Origin: Phylloscopus collybita
Taxonomy: Eukaryota; Chordata; Aves; Passeriformes; Phylloscopidae
Direction of reading: 5' to 3'
Assembly (NCBI GenBank): GCA_027886175.1
Contig: JAJNNQ010000004.1
Location: 3,620,001 to 3,684,000 of the forward strand
DNA: 64,000 nucleotides
Shown here: piece after piece, positions 1-12,822 of the stretch
Layout of the letters: every line of letters begins with the position of its first letter
How positions within the stretch are numbered: position 1 is the first letter of the stretch
The notes under the pieces: generated by a model
What the model saw: only the letters and a program-made list of their open reading frames with translations
Told to the model about the DNA's origin: nothing
Database searches by the model: none
Translations under genes and position numbers: made by a program

Positions 1-441
1 TTCTGAACCTGTCAGCTGATTTCAGCAAACTTGATCAAAGTATAGAGGTTTCAGAGAAGAATTGCTTTAACTTTTAATAAAATGTTTCTCTCAGTTAGAT
101 GAAAGCAAGACACTCAAATCTAAGTCAGTATGAGTAGAAAAACAATATTTTACATGCAGCCCTTGATTGGGAACCAGAAATCAAGAAAGTTATCATCCTC
201 TCACTGTGTTTTCCCAGATACAGAACAAACTTGTTTATACTGGAAACCTTGTGCCACACAACAGCACTGGTGTGATGTACATAATTTCCCTGAAATTGAC
301 TCAGGTCTTATATATTCTTCAGGCTCAATTCTTTTGGTGCTATTTACTGCCACAGCCATCTGAAGTCTTCGAAGTGCCATGACTGTCCGTGGTAAAAGTG
401 TCTTTAAAAAGGCACCCTGGTACACAGGCACAGGGCACTCT
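1..441. other. No gene seen; left edge
   Basis: AT-rich sequence with only short open frames on both strands. I see no splice-site pair, repeat signature or RNA gene here. Confidence 0.5.
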
Positions 442-851
442 TGGGTGGGGAAGTGATCTCAGCTCTTTGTGAGAGGCTGCTGAGCCAGCCTCGCTCCAGG
501 GAGGATCAGGTGATGCAGGACTAAGCCCATGAGACAGGTTTCTCTTTTCTCCAGCCTTCTTTATTGTGGAGCTCCCGAGGGTCCGAAGCAGCAAGGTCAA
601 GAAAACTGAGGTCCAGGAGCTCGGGAGAGCTCGACTTTTACACAGTAACCTGAGGGCAGGGCTAAGAACTTGGACCAATAACAAACCGACACAACGTAAC
701 TGACAGACGAAACTGCAAACCGGGAAAGAGCAATCTGCATCGGGAGCAAAGGCTCACGGGGGAAATCGCCTGCTCCCTGGGGTGAACTTGGCGACAGTGT
801 GACAGCCTGTGTGCTTCAGAGCTCCTTGTGTTAGAGGGGTGTCAAGTGTCA
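442..851 (-). mobile_element. Probable solo LTR of an endogenous retrovirus, minus strand
   Basis: A GC- and CpG-rich island in AT-rich surroundings. Read on the minus strand it has the order expected of an LTR: a U3-like part with a CCAAT box (plus-strand ATTGG complement near 674), a TATA-like TGTGTAAAAG near 636-645, then AATAAA (complement of TTTATT at 560-565) and a short U5-like tail. The limits are uncertain. TG at 442 and CA at 850-851 are flanked by CTCT on both sides (438-441 and 852-855), a possible 4-bp target duplication, but CTCT is low-complexity. No internal retroviral genes are present, so this is at most a solo LTR. Confidence 0.5.
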
Positions 852-3800
852 CTCTCTCTCCACGAGAGAGCGCTGGCATATGGGGTAGCCTTAAGGGCTA
901 ACACCATTTGCCTTTGTCCTTATTTTGCCAATCGTCCTCAGGATTTTCTCCTGAAAGTTCTTTGGGTAATTCTTGTTGTCTCTGTCCTAAGTGAAAGTTT
1001 TATTTCTACTCAAAGATTTGCTGAAATCCAAACAAAGGAACACTAATGCATTTCCTTTGTCTAGAAAACAAATGATTAGGGAAAGACACCAATTCAGCCA
1101 GCCATGAGGTATGCATGACAAAAGCACAAATTCTGCATGGTTCCTTCTTTCCCTTTAAAAGTGCTCCTCTATTCACTGTGCTCTGCTATTGGCTTGACTA
1201 TAGGCCAGGTGACAACCTGGGTGCTTTCTTTTCCTTCAGACAGTGTTGCTATACTGCAGTCTCTTGGTAGAGCTTGTGATTTGATAGGTTTATAAAAAAA
1301 GTTGCAGAAGTCTGGAAAGGAGGCAGGAGGGTTCCCATCTATCATCAGACACAACAGCCTTAACAAATCTGGGAAAGCACTGCATCTGGAATACAAGGAT
1401 TCTGATAAGGAGTCCATTCCAGGTCAGTCTGGAGGTGTGTTATTTGGGTATGTCATTTCAAACTGTGGCTGCAGACACTTATGCAAAGAAATAGAAATTT
1501 GTAAAGATCCTTGTGCAAGATGCCTTTCCACTTTGTGCCAAAAGTCTCTACTTTGGAGATACTTCTTTCTCAGAGAACTTCTGATTGAAATGACAGCCAG
1601 TCAGCCTCCATTTACAGTGATATATTTCTGCAGCATAGTTTTCCTGTCTGACCTCATCCCAGAGTTGTCAGTATGTTTATTTGCACCTGAAGCTCCCCCC
1701 TACACTGGGAAAATTTGCTTAATTTCCCTTTATTATCATTACCCCCTACTAGTAGAGCTCATTAGTGTTACATTTCTGCATCATCCCTTTTCAGCTGTTT
1801 TCATCCACATGATTATTGAAAAATGCAGACTAGTTTGAGAGCAGCCCAGATCTTCTTTCTTTTGTTCTCAACCCTGAAAGCAGCCATACCAGTGCACCTA
1901 AATGCAGGACTAGATACTTTAGATCAATCATTACTGCTATATGTAGATAGTGTCTTATCAGAAATATAGGACTTAATTCTCAGAATTTTCAGAAGTGGTG
2001 TTCTCGTTAAAGTCTGATGCCTTCCATTGCTACAACGGGTAATGCAAACTTGTTTGGCTGGATTTACATGTCCATCCAGACTTCTAATGGGCACTGTAAG
2101 CAAGGACTTGTTACTGTTCTTAGGTGGATATCTGAAAACTGGCCCTGTGATTTGGACTCTAAAAATAATAAGTTCTCTCCACAAGTGGAATGATGAATGA
2201 CTATGTCTGAATTAGATACAGGTTAGGTCAGATGAACCCAATTGCATTTAAAACTGTGAGTCAAATCAGTTTTTGCATCTGCTTGGTGCTTAACCGGTGT
2301 ATGAAACCCTAGGATGTTGGTCTCTGCAGTTTTGCATCACAGTCTTTGAGCTTTGTCCTCCCTTTCTGATTATCCAAGCTGATATGAACCAGAGGACCCC
2401 AGGAGAGAGAGAAAACACTGGTCTAACTCAAACAGCACCACAGCTGACCAGAACACTGAAATGGAGCTTCCGAGATTTTGGTTCTGCCAAAGACTTCTGA
2501 GTATCTCCAGTTTCAGATGAGCTCCTGACACCCGACCCTATTTTGTCTTCCTACACCAGAATGCAGGCTCTATAGCCTGAAGACTGTACCACACAGACAT
2601 AGGGAGACCCACCCTGTTTATTGTCATTTAACAAATGAACAGTCTCCTTTATAAAGTGGTTAATTTTAGGCAGCCAGTGTTCCTACATTTATCTGTTTTA
2701 CCTTAGTCACAGTCCTTTTTCTTCTGTGGTACATTCACCTATCAGAAAAACTATTCCACTCAAATTTTCCAAAGAAGTTTGACTATTTGTATCTTAGTTA
2801 TATGCATAAAAAATGACAGTACTATAGGAAACCTGAGTGAGGATCCCATGGTGCCCTTTTGAACCTGGTGATCTTAAGGCAATTTTCCAGCCTAAAAAGT
2901 GCTATAATTGTCTGGTTAGGAGACAGTGTCTCAAACTCAGTTCTCTGTGATAAATAAGCTCAATGGATGCCAGCCAGTTCAGTTCCCAGGCACCCATTTA
3001 CAAAAACTGAGGTGTACTCAGCTACTGGAAATAAGATATGCTTGTACATGTATTTTATATATATTTAAATAGGTGAATACTTCTTGGGTCTTCTGAAAGG
3101 ATATTCTATTTAAATTGTATTCATAAATAATTTCTCAGACATTTAAATAATATTAAGACACATTTCAATTGTTAATATGTAAACTTTATAAAACATAATA
3201 ATATTTTAACTATTTATGGGTCAGTGCTTTAACACAGCAACATCCAGGCAAGGCCTGAACACCATTTCTTGACTAGGATGTGACTGAGTTGTAGAAGGAG
3301 GTCTGAAGAAGGCTTGAAATCTGAGCAAGGCTGATTTGGTGTTAGAGATGAGGCAGTCCTTCCTGATAAAAATAGATTTGCTGCAATGTTTCCAATTTAG
3401 TCTCTTGCGTTGTAATGTTTTACTGTGTAATGGTAGTTGAAGACAGAGAGCATTCACTCACATTTCAATCTGATCCATTTTGTCTGGGAGGAGATATGCG
3501 ATTGATATGAGTAAGAGAAGTGCTGAGTTGTGCTGTGTTCTCTCTAGAGCTTCCCTGCTGTTTCTCCTTCTCTATGTTACAGTTCGGGACTGCAGTAACA
3601 GAGTGGCTCTGCTCCTGCTTGGACATGGAGGCCAATATTTTCAGGTGTGCCCTGATAATCACTGGGAAAGCTTTCGTTTGTTCTTCAGTGAAGGTACCAA
3701 TCACTAACAGAAGTAATTTTCACAGCTAAGTTTTCTTTACTGAATGCTTGATTGTAAAGTTTCACTCTGGTGCTTCTGAGGGAGCACTGTGAAGTGTTGG

Positions 3801-4105
3801 TAGAGCTTGCTAATATTGGTCTTTGTGGGTGAATTGAATTAAACTCTGTCCTGAATGTCTCTAAGGCAGAGACATGTCAGGACTGATCTGGGGGGAAATG
3901 GGGCTGCATTTTTTGATGGTAGCTGAGTTAATTTGTGTTGTGTTGCAGAGGAGTCCCAAGCTTCTCTCCTTGCTCTCAGCAAAGTCAAGGGAAATTAATA
4001 TCTGTCAGGAGATTTGTTTTTTTAAAATGAGTCACTTTTAGGTAAGCTTGTACATACCAGACACCCAAACCACACAATCCTTGGAGGCTGTTCTTTCAGT
4101 GGTCA
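852..4105. other. No supported gene; one 178-codon open frame
   Basis: The stretch has an open frame at 1302-1838 (plus, 178 codons). It shows no recognisable domain, starts inside AT-rich sequence and overlaps an opposite open frame of 82 codons. Cysteine- and leucine-rich runs are scattered without a motif, so I treat it as chance. The segment 3000-3220 is very AT-rich. No repeat family was recognised. Confidence 0.4.
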
Positions 4106-4170
4106 TGGGATCATAAAATCATCAAACTTGGAAAAGGCCTCTATGGTCTTCAATGTTGGATTTAAAATTG
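4106..4170 (-). mobile_element. Short CR1 LINE 3'-end remnant
   Basis: The segment has the order usual at avian CR1 3' ends read on the complementary strand: a degraded ATCATAAAATCAT octamer region, then a TTGGAAAAGGCCTCTATGG-like block. Only about 65 bp can be matched by eye, so it is a heavily decayed fragment. Confidence 0.45.
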
Positions 4171-5480
4171 GGATGACCTCTGGAAGGAATAGGAATGATG
4201 GGTACAAGCAGTTCAGTTTGCAGTAAATGGCCATTGCATGTGCATTATTGTCCTATAATATGATCAGGGCCTTATTTTCATATTTTACTGTGGCATGGCG
4301 ATTATAAGATGTGGTGTAATACCAATGTAAACAAATAAACTCAGCTAGTCTAGATAGGATGAACGAGACAGGGGAGAAAAGTGACCTTGCCAAAAGTATT
4401 GCTTTGGCTGCATGGTGGGGGAATATGTGCTGACTTCTGCATCTCTAGTCAAAAGCAAAACTCCTTTTTGTGTGCATCCTTTTGGATCAACTTTATTTCT
4501 CTTCCCTTTTGCACCTCTCCCTTGGCTTTCCTGGTGACTGTAGTTTTGGCAAATACTGCAGGTTTTGGATTACAGCACCTCTTGAAAACTGTGGAGCAAA
4601 ACCATCAGGAAAGTCTGAAGAGTCCCATATTTGCACATGGACTGTCAGGGTATAGGAGAGCATTCTGGATTCTTGGAGGAAGCAAGTTTGCACTATTTTA
4701 TTCCTTATTAAAAGGCAAAGGGAAGTGTAATGAATATGCAAAACAGGAATATAGCTTGTATGACTGTTCTGTAACTACCCATATAGGTGCCTTTTGACTG
4801 TAGGCATATAGCTGTAGCCCTGCCACAGAAATGCAGATATTATTTCAGAGGAGATACAGAAGCTGGAGGCAGGGGGAATATCAGGCTGAATGGTAACATT
4901 AGATTGAAAAAAAGAGATCTGCAATCTTTTTACTAGAAGAAAGCAAGGACAATCATTGTTAAGCAACATGGTTTGCTGCAGCTACCTGCTAATGTCAGCA
5001 CAGTCCCTGTCCCTTCCTGTTTGTTTCAAGAGCATAGATCTCTGGCTGGAGCGTCAGGATCTGTCCTTTTTCCTTTAATTCCTGTGGCTTGACTGCCCCA
5101 GTGCTCTCCAAACTGATGATATCTTAGACTCAGTTCTTTCCTCTTACTGCCTTGTACTTGTAGGACAGTTGTGAGCTCTGCATGCTGTGCATTTCCTACT
5201 ACCATTTTAAGGGTTTTTGCATCCTCTCTCCTATCCATAGCTGCTGCTTTTCATCAGTGTGTTGGGGTAGGAAGGGGACACATGGAAGAGTCTGTACAGA
5301 AAAACAGAAGCAACTGTGAAGGCTGGCACTGCAGTTGTGACCAGGCTGCATGTGTTGGAAATGTTTCTCTATGAACAGATAGCCAAATCAAAGAATAAAC
5401 TTTGACTTTTAGATAGTCCCTTAAGTTTTCCAGACAGGTCCTAAAGCAGATTGGTACTGGTGTGTGGAAGGTATATAAGA
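4171..5480. other. No gene or repeat recognised
   Basis: An open frame at 4381-4797 (plus, 138 codons) overlaps frames on the other strand and has no recognisable domain. Nothing else is evident. Confidence 0.4.
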
Positions 5481-5569
5481 AAAACAAACAAAGAACACCA
5501 CACACACACACACACAAACAAACAAACACAAACAAACAAACACACAAAAACCCCCAAACCAACAACAAT
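5481..5569. repeat. Compound (CA)n/(CAAA)n simple repeat
   Basis: CA dinucleotides run from about 5498 to 5516 and pass into CAAA and CACAAA units up to 5569. The long cysteine/valine-rich minus-strand frames across it are translation of the repeat. Confidence 0.95.
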
Positions 5570-5762
5570 TCCTGGAAAAGCACAAATATGACTGTGAGTT
5601 TTGTCTGTGGTTTTCAAAATCATCCATCTTGAAATACACAAAGGGGCATGTGAGGGACAGATCATCACCACTGTGAAAGTTTCCTCCTTTTTTCAATTCC
5701 TCTGTACTTATCCACTCTGAGAGGCAGAACTGTTACTCTGACACAGCCATTGCCTGAGACTT

Positions 5763-6345
5763 TGTTCTGGATTTGTCTGCACTAGAGTTAATTTTCTTCA
5801 CATATCTAATATGGGCTATGTTTTGGATTTGTGCTGAAGATAGGGTTGATAATATAGAGATGTTTTTGTTATTGTTGAGCAGGGCTTACACAGAGACAAG
5901 GCCTTTTCTGCTTTTTGTACTGCCAAGCTGGAGAGGAAGTTGGTGGTATATGGGAAGGTGGGAGTAGACACAGCCAAAGCAGGTGACCCAAATTGACCAA
6001 AGAGATGTTCCAGACTGTTCAGTATTTGACATCCTGCTCAGTATTTCAAGCTGAGGGGAAGAAGGAAGAAAGAGGGGTGTTTGGAATGATGATGTTTGTC
6101 TTGCCAAGTCACTGTGAGGTGGGATGAGGCCCTGCTGTCCTGGAAATGCTGAGCAGCCACCCACACATGGGAAGCAGTAGATTAATTCCTTGTTTTGCTT
6201 TGTTTGTGTTTGTGGCTTTTGCTTCCCCTGTTAAATTGCCTTTATTGAAAGTCATGAGTTTTTTCACTTTTATTCTCCCACAACATGCTGTCTGAGCAAG
6301 TGGCTGCATGATGCATTGGCATCTGGGTTTAAGCCACAACTGACA
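5763..6345 (+). mobile_element. Old avian ERVL-type solo LTR
   Basis: The whole stretch follows, in order, an LTR I remember as common across birds. It opens with TGTTCTGG and a GAGTTAATTTTCTTC block (5786-5800), then the GCTATGTTTTGGATTTGTGCTGA block near 5815. Next come a CCAAATTGACCAAAGAGATGTTCCA-like part near 5988-6013 and a purine-rich GGGAAGAAGGAAGAAAG run near 6057. The tail has TGCTTTGTTTGTG, then ends AAGCCACAACTGACA. Length is about 583 bp. The TATA position is decayed and I find no flanking target duplication, as expected for an old insertion. No gag, pol or env sequence adjoins it. Confidence 0.7.
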
Positions 6346-6728
6346 TACAGGTATTTTTGCACTGTTACAACATAGTATTTCAGCTTGGGATAATGAGTAG
6401 GAGCAAGAACTTCTTGTCCTGCTGTTTTCATGGGGTCTTTTTCCATACTACATTCTAGAAAGTGCTACAATCTAGAGAAGTAAACCTTTAGTTTATGCCT
6501 AGTATAACATGAGATATACTGCTCCACGTTTGTATTTGCCCTGAAGGGTGTCTGTTGTGTCCCTTTCACCACTCTGCATTAGCAGTCTGATGATAGAGCA
6601 AAAACAGTCCAATAAAGCCCAGAAAGTTTAAAAATTAATCTCGTCACATAATTGAACAATGAGTGTGTGAAGATACATCATTGTTGTTTATTGCAGTTTT
6701 AATCCATTTTTCTTAAGTACATATAAAT
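6346..6728. other. No gene or repeat recognised
   Basis: Ordinary AT-rich sequence with short open frames only. Confidence 0.4.
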
Positions 6729-6766
6729 ATACACACACACACACACACATACACACACATATACAA
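6729..6766. repeat. (AC)n microsatellite
   Basis: A run of about ten AC units with two interruptions by AT, in an AT-rich setting. Confidence 0.95.
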
Positions 6767-7800
6767 ACTCCACATGTATTTATATATTTATATGGCTTTA
6801 ACATTGTTTGAAGCAGCTCTGCTGATCAAACTCAGTGCCAGACTGGTAATGCTCTTCAGCACTGGGTGAAGAGAGTAGCATGAGTAAATAGTAAAGTGAG
6901 TACCTCACTGCCATTTCAGAGCCTGCTTTTTGGCATGTGGCATTGTACTTGGAGAGCTGGACCCTACCATTACTTTGCCATCTGAGTCACTTCATGCTTC
7001 CCTGCATGTTGGAGTAAAGGAGCCTATTCATGGTTCAAAAAACCTGGCGTTATCACATGGGCCCTGTGCTGAGCAGCCAACCTGGTGCTGTTTTCCCTCA
7101 TCCCACAGCCTCAGGGGCTCATGGGCATAGCTCACCACATTGGTAGTGCTGTCTGTAAGAGAATATGGATAGTCAACTTAGAATAGCTTTTCACTTCTGT
7201 TTATAAACAGGTTTTGGAGTGGGATGACGTGGAAGAGTTTGTGCATGGTTACTTCAGGCAAAAAATCTCATGAGTGGTGTGGGTTTTACAGTCAGGTAAG
7301 GAATACTGTCTGCTTCTGGCAGTTTTTAGGTTTCTGTTGCTTTTCCAGTGCTTCCAGTGTCCACCTAACTGTGCTGCAGTTACACTTTCAAAGGACCTTG
7401 AGCAAGTTTCTACACAACAAAACTAAAATCAGGAAAAATTTCACCTTAAGCATGTCTGCGTTTAAATACAAGTAAACAAAAAACTGAAGATAGGATAGCT
7501 GACATATAGCCCTTAATATACACACATATACGTATAGAGAGAGAGGGAGGAAAGAACTGCCTGAATATTGCAGAAATTGTTGATGTAACAGCATTTATGG
7601 AACTTGTCTGGTGATTAAGGCACCTAGAGACAGCCAAATACACATCCCTGGGAGTATTTCTTTTCAAACATGAACAACCACATTTGCTTGTTTTCCTGAT
7701 TGTACAATTGTTAGGATGCTGTCAATTCTGATAGAAGGTGGCACTGCCCAGCCATTTGATGTGAAGAGACCAGTATGGACTGCTGGAATAGCTCTTTCCT

Positions 7801-7802
<2 letters not shown>
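6767..7802. other. No gene or mobile element recognised
   Basis: Unique-looking sequence. A short mixed purine and (AC/AT) tract lies near 7520-7550. Confidence 0.4.

Positions 7803-7859
<57 letters not shown>
7803..7859. repeat. 57-nt poly(T) tract
   Basis: Uninterrupted T from 7803 to 7859. On the minus strand this is an A57 tail that could mark the 3' end of a retrotransposed sequence, but I recognise no retrocopy next to it. It may also be an assembly-sensitive homopolymer. Confidence 0.95.
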
Positions 7860-7863
<4 letters not shown>

Positions 7864-8810
7864 CTCATGGCCTGAAGCTCCCTTTGTTTTGCCTGGATTT
7901 GAACTGTGATAAATCCTCTTTTAGGCCCTGGTGAATGTCACAGAGCTAGCTGTGCAGATACTGTATTTTCTTACAGAATTCATACCATGATCTAATAGAG
8001 TCGCAATCTGTCTAGAGAAAGAGCATGCACACACACACACACACCCCCATATTGGCAGAAGGAAGGTAGTGTCAGACAGATGTGGGAACAAGGACTGAGG
8101 GGCAGAGTAATTTTACATCCATGGAAATCTCTTCCACAGATCATTTGTGCTACATGGGAAGTCTGTGCCATTATCCAGACAAAATGACGTGTCTGTCAGA
8201 TTTGTCTGCAGAAGTGGACTGCCTGCTATAGTTGCTGCCCAGACAGCAGCTTGATTTATTATCAACAACATCACCACTGCCATAACACTGCTTCATGCTG
8301 CACCATGAGTGGCTGTGATGCTATAAGATGTGACATCAAAGTTATGTAACAACAGTGCACACCACAAATGGCCTGGTGGGACTTGATGTAAGTGTAATAC
8401 ATGGAAATTTACTGAGGGATTCATGAACTAAGGCATGTCAGCATTTTCCTGTGTTTTCTTGAAGGAAGAACTAAATGGACAAATTGGTACCCAATGTCTT
8501 TATCCCATGATATTGAAAACCCCATGGGGAAATTTTGATTATATCCTACAAATGTCAGTACCACTTTGAAAACAGTACTTTAACTGTACTGTCTCAGTAT
8601 TGGTTTGTTGTGTGACTGTGTAGCAAAAGGGAAGGGTAATTCTGTCAGTCAATAAACAGTGTGCTCCTTATGTAAATCTATTCCCTTCATGCTTTTGACC
8701 AAGCTCAATAACCTATATATTCTCTGCTGACAGTCAGAAGGCTAGCACTGCAGAGCAAAGAGCCAGGCAAAACAAAAGTGTCTAAGCTGTGGGTTTGAGG
8801 TGGGATTGTA
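7860..8810. other. No gene; contains a short (CA)n run
   Basis: A (CA)9 microsatellite lies at 8027-8044. The rest shows no recognisable gene or repeat. Confidence 0.5.
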
Positions 8811-8815
8811 TTGGT

Positions 8816-8939
8816 GGTGTTTTTTGTTTGTTTGTTTGTTTTGTTGTTGTTTTTTGTCCTTTTTGTTGTTTTTGTTGTGCTTTGGTTGGTTAGCTGGTTG
8901 GGTTTGGTTTGGTTTGGTTTGGTTTGGGGTTTTTTTTTG
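8816..8939. repeat. T/G-rich low-complexity tract with (TTTGG)n
   Basis: TTTG and TTG units (8820-8880) grade into four to five TTTGG units near 8906-8930 and a T9 run. The same kind of tract appears in reverse complement at 45827-45944. Confidence 0.9.
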
Positions 8940-10189
8940 GCACATGTGTTATTATCAGCTTTGTATGTACTGTCCCTTATGGAGATCCTGATTTTTGGTG
9001 TCATTTGGGAGAAGATGAAATGTCTGCAATTAATAACAGTGTGGCAAGTTCTCACCCCTCTTCCTCTCCTTACATCACTTCTGCACCCAGGGCTGATAAC
9101 TTCCCCCTGAGGATGTGAGCACTACAGCCTATCTTGGGTTATTATCTTATTGATTCTGTCCCAGAGACAATTTATTTTCTTATGGGGAAGATCTATCAGA
9201 GTTAGGTCTAGGAAAAGACAAGCCATTATTTCTTCTGCTAGAGGGACTATTAAACTTACTTCAATCTTATGCTTTGCTTGGAAATTTCCTGGAGACATGG
9301 TGCAAACCTTCTAAACCCTAATGGGTAATGAGGAATGACTGGGATATGTAAATAGCTGCACTACGTTGAGGGAGGCTCACACAGTTGGTAGGAAGTCCTT
9401 TGGCATTCTGGTTTCACTGTTTTTGGCTTCCTCCTGGCAGAAACACAAATGGCAAGTCGAAGAACATTTCACAGCGTGCTTTGGATTCATGTAGGCAGGA
9501 CTTTGCTGAACTAAACGTGGGAGGAGGGAAGGAAGATGGAAAACTCAGCCATCTGTCAACATTTTTAAAGTTACATTGAGAAGGGACATTTTTATTCTCA
9601 GGGCTTTTGGAAAACTTTCCCTGACAGCACATTTCACAGGGACTCTTTCTGACAGGGACTGCTATCTATTCAGTGACACATCTGGGGAAGCAGATTGCAC
9701 TGTGCAGAGTTGAAGTTCACCGCAGGGCTATGAGCAGTTCAGAGAAGTGGAAGATTGGAGGGAAAAGAAGCTTGAAGCCATTCTTTGGCTTGACTCTAGC
9801 ACTAAACTCTCTGGGAATATCCACTGTCACTCAACAAGGCTCTGAAAACCTATGGACAGATTTTCTAATGCATACACTGAAAATAATTAACAAACTGAAA
9901 AATACCCAACTGTCATGAAGACAACTAAGCACTTACTTCCCTGGTATTACAACCAACCCTCCCAACCCACTCTTTCTTCCAGCTTTTGGAGTTTTTCAAA
10001 AAGCATGCAGAAGAAAATCTTAAAAGAGGTAGCAGAATCATCTGAATGCATTTTGCTCTTCAGGGGCAAAGAATGCATTAATAGCAGTGGTAGTAGTAGG
10101 ACACAAAAAATAGACCTTCTCTATTTCTTCCTGTATTTCCTGTGATGGAGGACACAGTCTCTAGTAATGCATTGTGCATGGATGTGAAA
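8940..10189. other. No gene or repeat recognised
   Basis: Several open frames of 60-80 codons exist on both strands, none with exon signals that stand out. Confidence 0.4.
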
Positions 10190-11190
10190 CAAAAACCTTC
10201 TGAAATTTCTGTTGTCCATTGTTACACTAAAAATATTGTTTATGGTCAAGAAGGAAGCATGTCAATGAAGAAGTAAAGCCAGAATTTTATTATTAGTATG
10301 ATTAAAATATTGAGAGTCTATTCAGTTTTATTTAATTTCTAATTGTTGCAAAAATGAAGGAATAGCAATGTAGCTGGAGTACTGCTTTGAAATTGTCACA
10401 GACACACCAACACACATAGACACAGACAGACAGATACACAGACAGAGTCTCTGCTTAATTTAACCCCTTTCCTTGATTCTGTGCTCACCATTCTACTTGT
10501 CCCTTCTATTATTAGAATTCCATACTTGTGGGGGTCATGGCGAGTGTTACTGGGAGCTGTCAGCATCCAGAGTCCTTTGCCAGGAAGAATGTTCATATTA
10601 CGAATTCTTCTAGGATCCCTCTAGGATCACTTGGGATAATTTTCAGATGTTGCTGAGATACTGCTCTCTTCTACAGTGGTCTGCAGCTCCATGTTGCACC
10701 CAAATTTAATATACCCTGGGCCATCTCAGTATGTTCTCTCTTTGTTCTCTTCACTACCCCTGAACCCAATTTGTCCAGCTCTAGGTTCACACTCCAGCTG
10801 ACCATGGGCAATCTGTTTGCAGCTGTACTACTCTGTGCCACATCCTGTGTCCCTCTCAAGGCCTCTGCTGTCCTACCCTGCCTGGGTTTGTCAGCACTTT
10901 GTCATCAAGCTGCTGCTGTGTAAATCTCATTGCACATGGATAGCAGGTTGTCATTACTTCTATGCAAAAAACTATGGTCATACCACACGAAGAGGGGCAA
11001 AAGTAAAACAGATCAGGCACAGGAACCTGACCAGCAGGAGGAATTGCTGCCACAGCCAACAGAAGGGAGATAAAGCTACAGGTCAAGGAAAGTTGAGAGG
11101 GGACAAACCTGAGAGGTCTCAGTTCACAGGTCTTGCACATTGCTTGCAAAACTTGCAGCCGGATTTACTAGCAATGGCACTGTTCTGAAA
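10190..11190. repeat. Unclassified duplicated repeat, copy A
   Basis: This segment is collinear with copy B at about 46400-47372 in the same orientation. The outer parts (10190-10627 and 11151-11190) align only with many substitutions and indels. The core (10628-11150) is almost identical to 46807-47332. I count one substitution (10765), a 1-bp and a 4-bp indel over some 525 bp. A 123-codon plus-strand frame (10817-11188) is open here and a 128-codon frame in copy B. They lack any domain I know, and a minus-strand frame overlaps both. A purine/CA-rich low-complexity run lies at 10392-10446 in this copy only. The family is not recognised; it could be internal sequence of a retroelement. Confidence 0.8.
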
Positions 11191-12822
11191 GAGGGTGAGG
11201 AGAGAGACAGGAGAGAGAAAGAGCAACAATACTTGGTCAGCTTTGTGCTGGAAATATCCTGGCTCTGACAGCGCTGGGTGTGACATTCTAAAGAGCCTTG
11301 AGGCAGGTTCAGGTCTCAAGTCCATGTTAACCAGCATATCTGCTTTCCAGACTGAAGTAAACAGCCAGAAGAGGAAGCTAATTTTCTTAAACTCTTCTTA
11401 GAAATAACTCAGTGCTCCTGAGAATGAGGGTATTCTGCATGGAGACAGGGGAAGAGAAAACTGTGTTCAGGCCTTTGTATCACCACAGGATTCCCATACA
11501 GCCTTTGCTCAGTCACCTGATCTGTCTATGGCACACTCACCTCACTGTTAGCATCTTGCAGCAGGCATTGGGAAGGTGGGGATGGCTGGGTCACCAGGGG
11601 CTCACTGCAGCTGCTGGAATCAAGTGAGTGCAAAGGAGGATGGACAGGCATGCTGGAAAGCTAGCATGCAGATATACTCAAGCGCAGAAATCTTGTTTAC
11701 ACAGAACCACATCCACCTCTCTCTTAAGCACACGGACCTCCAGATGGCCTTTCCAGCTTTTAGAAACTCTTAATATTTTAATATTACCTCTGTTCTTAAC
11801 CACGTAAGTAATAAAACTTGTTGCAAAATCCAAGCATTTCTGGGCTGACTGTTCTCTGGTATGTTTTTGTCTTACTTCTTAGGTGGGATTTCCACTGAAT
11901 AACTACAGCCAAGACACTACAGAATTTTGTGTCTTTGAAGTCCTCTTTCCCTCATTCCCTCCCCAATGAATAGGCTATTTAAAGGCCTGCAGAAGACATA
12001 GTCACATCCACAGAACTCCACACAGGATGGCTCAGTTGTGCTGCAACACTATTCTACTGAAGATCATGGTCCAGGAAGAAGAGTATAAGATGCTGTAAGG
12101 TCGCTATACGTGACATACCAATGTATCTGTACATGCTGATAGCCAGCCCTGACCTGCTAGGAAGACAGAAACATGAAAAATGGCAGAAATAAGAAACAGC
12201 AAAAAGGAGAGCACTTGTTTAAAGAAGCTGCTAATAAATGATGGGTATTGGGAAGACAATGACACCATATGGATCAAGTAAAGGTAAGGAAAACCTGCAG
12301 ATTCCCAAGGAATTACTTCTGCTCCCAGCCCAGCCCTCTCCAGTGGCCCTGATGAATCCAGCAGTTTAGCTACCCATCATCACAGCTGCTGTTCTAAGTG
12401 TGAGTCCTGACAGCCTACTCTCCACACCTAATCCTATCTGAGGGCAGGAAGAGCCACAGGAGGATCAAGAAGATTCCATGCCATGGCCCTCCATTCTCAG
12501 CCATATCAGGGAAAACTCATTTGTCCTGAAAACCAGCTACCAGGAGACTGCTGTGACTGAAGGGCTGAGCAGGGGTGACTGGAGTGGGGCCACAGGTCAC
12601 AGCACGTGTACCCACTGCCAGCTGCTGGCAGTGAGCGTCTGTACCCACCCTGGGACTGTGACTGAGTGTGCACGTGTGGGGGGCCGGTGACTGTGTGGTG
12701 TGATTAATTGACAGCCTTCCATCTCAACCAGCTGGAAAGCAGAGGGGCCTCAGGTCTGGGCTGCTGTGTAGGGGGACGTATGATTTTGGGGTGCCTGTCA
12801 GAGAAGCCCACAAGGAGGAGGG
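11191..12822. other. No gene or repeat recognised
   Basis: Mixed composition with short frames. The part 12290-12790 is somewhat GC-richer, without further features I can name. Confidence 0.4.

Noticed and set aside
1302..1838. 178-codon open frame, plus strand
   Set aside because: No recognisable domain or signal, overlapped by a minus frame, no clear promoter or splice context. A frame this long is not surprising in 64 kb read in six frames.
8900..8935. (TTTGG)n as telomere-like sequence
   Set aside because: The unit is not TTAGGG; it is ordinary low-complexity sequence with a reverse-complement counterpart at 45.85 kb.
10817..11188. 123-codon frame also present in the copy at 46996-47382
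   Set aside because: Shared only because the core is nearly identical; the two frames end differently and a minus frame overlaps both. No domain.
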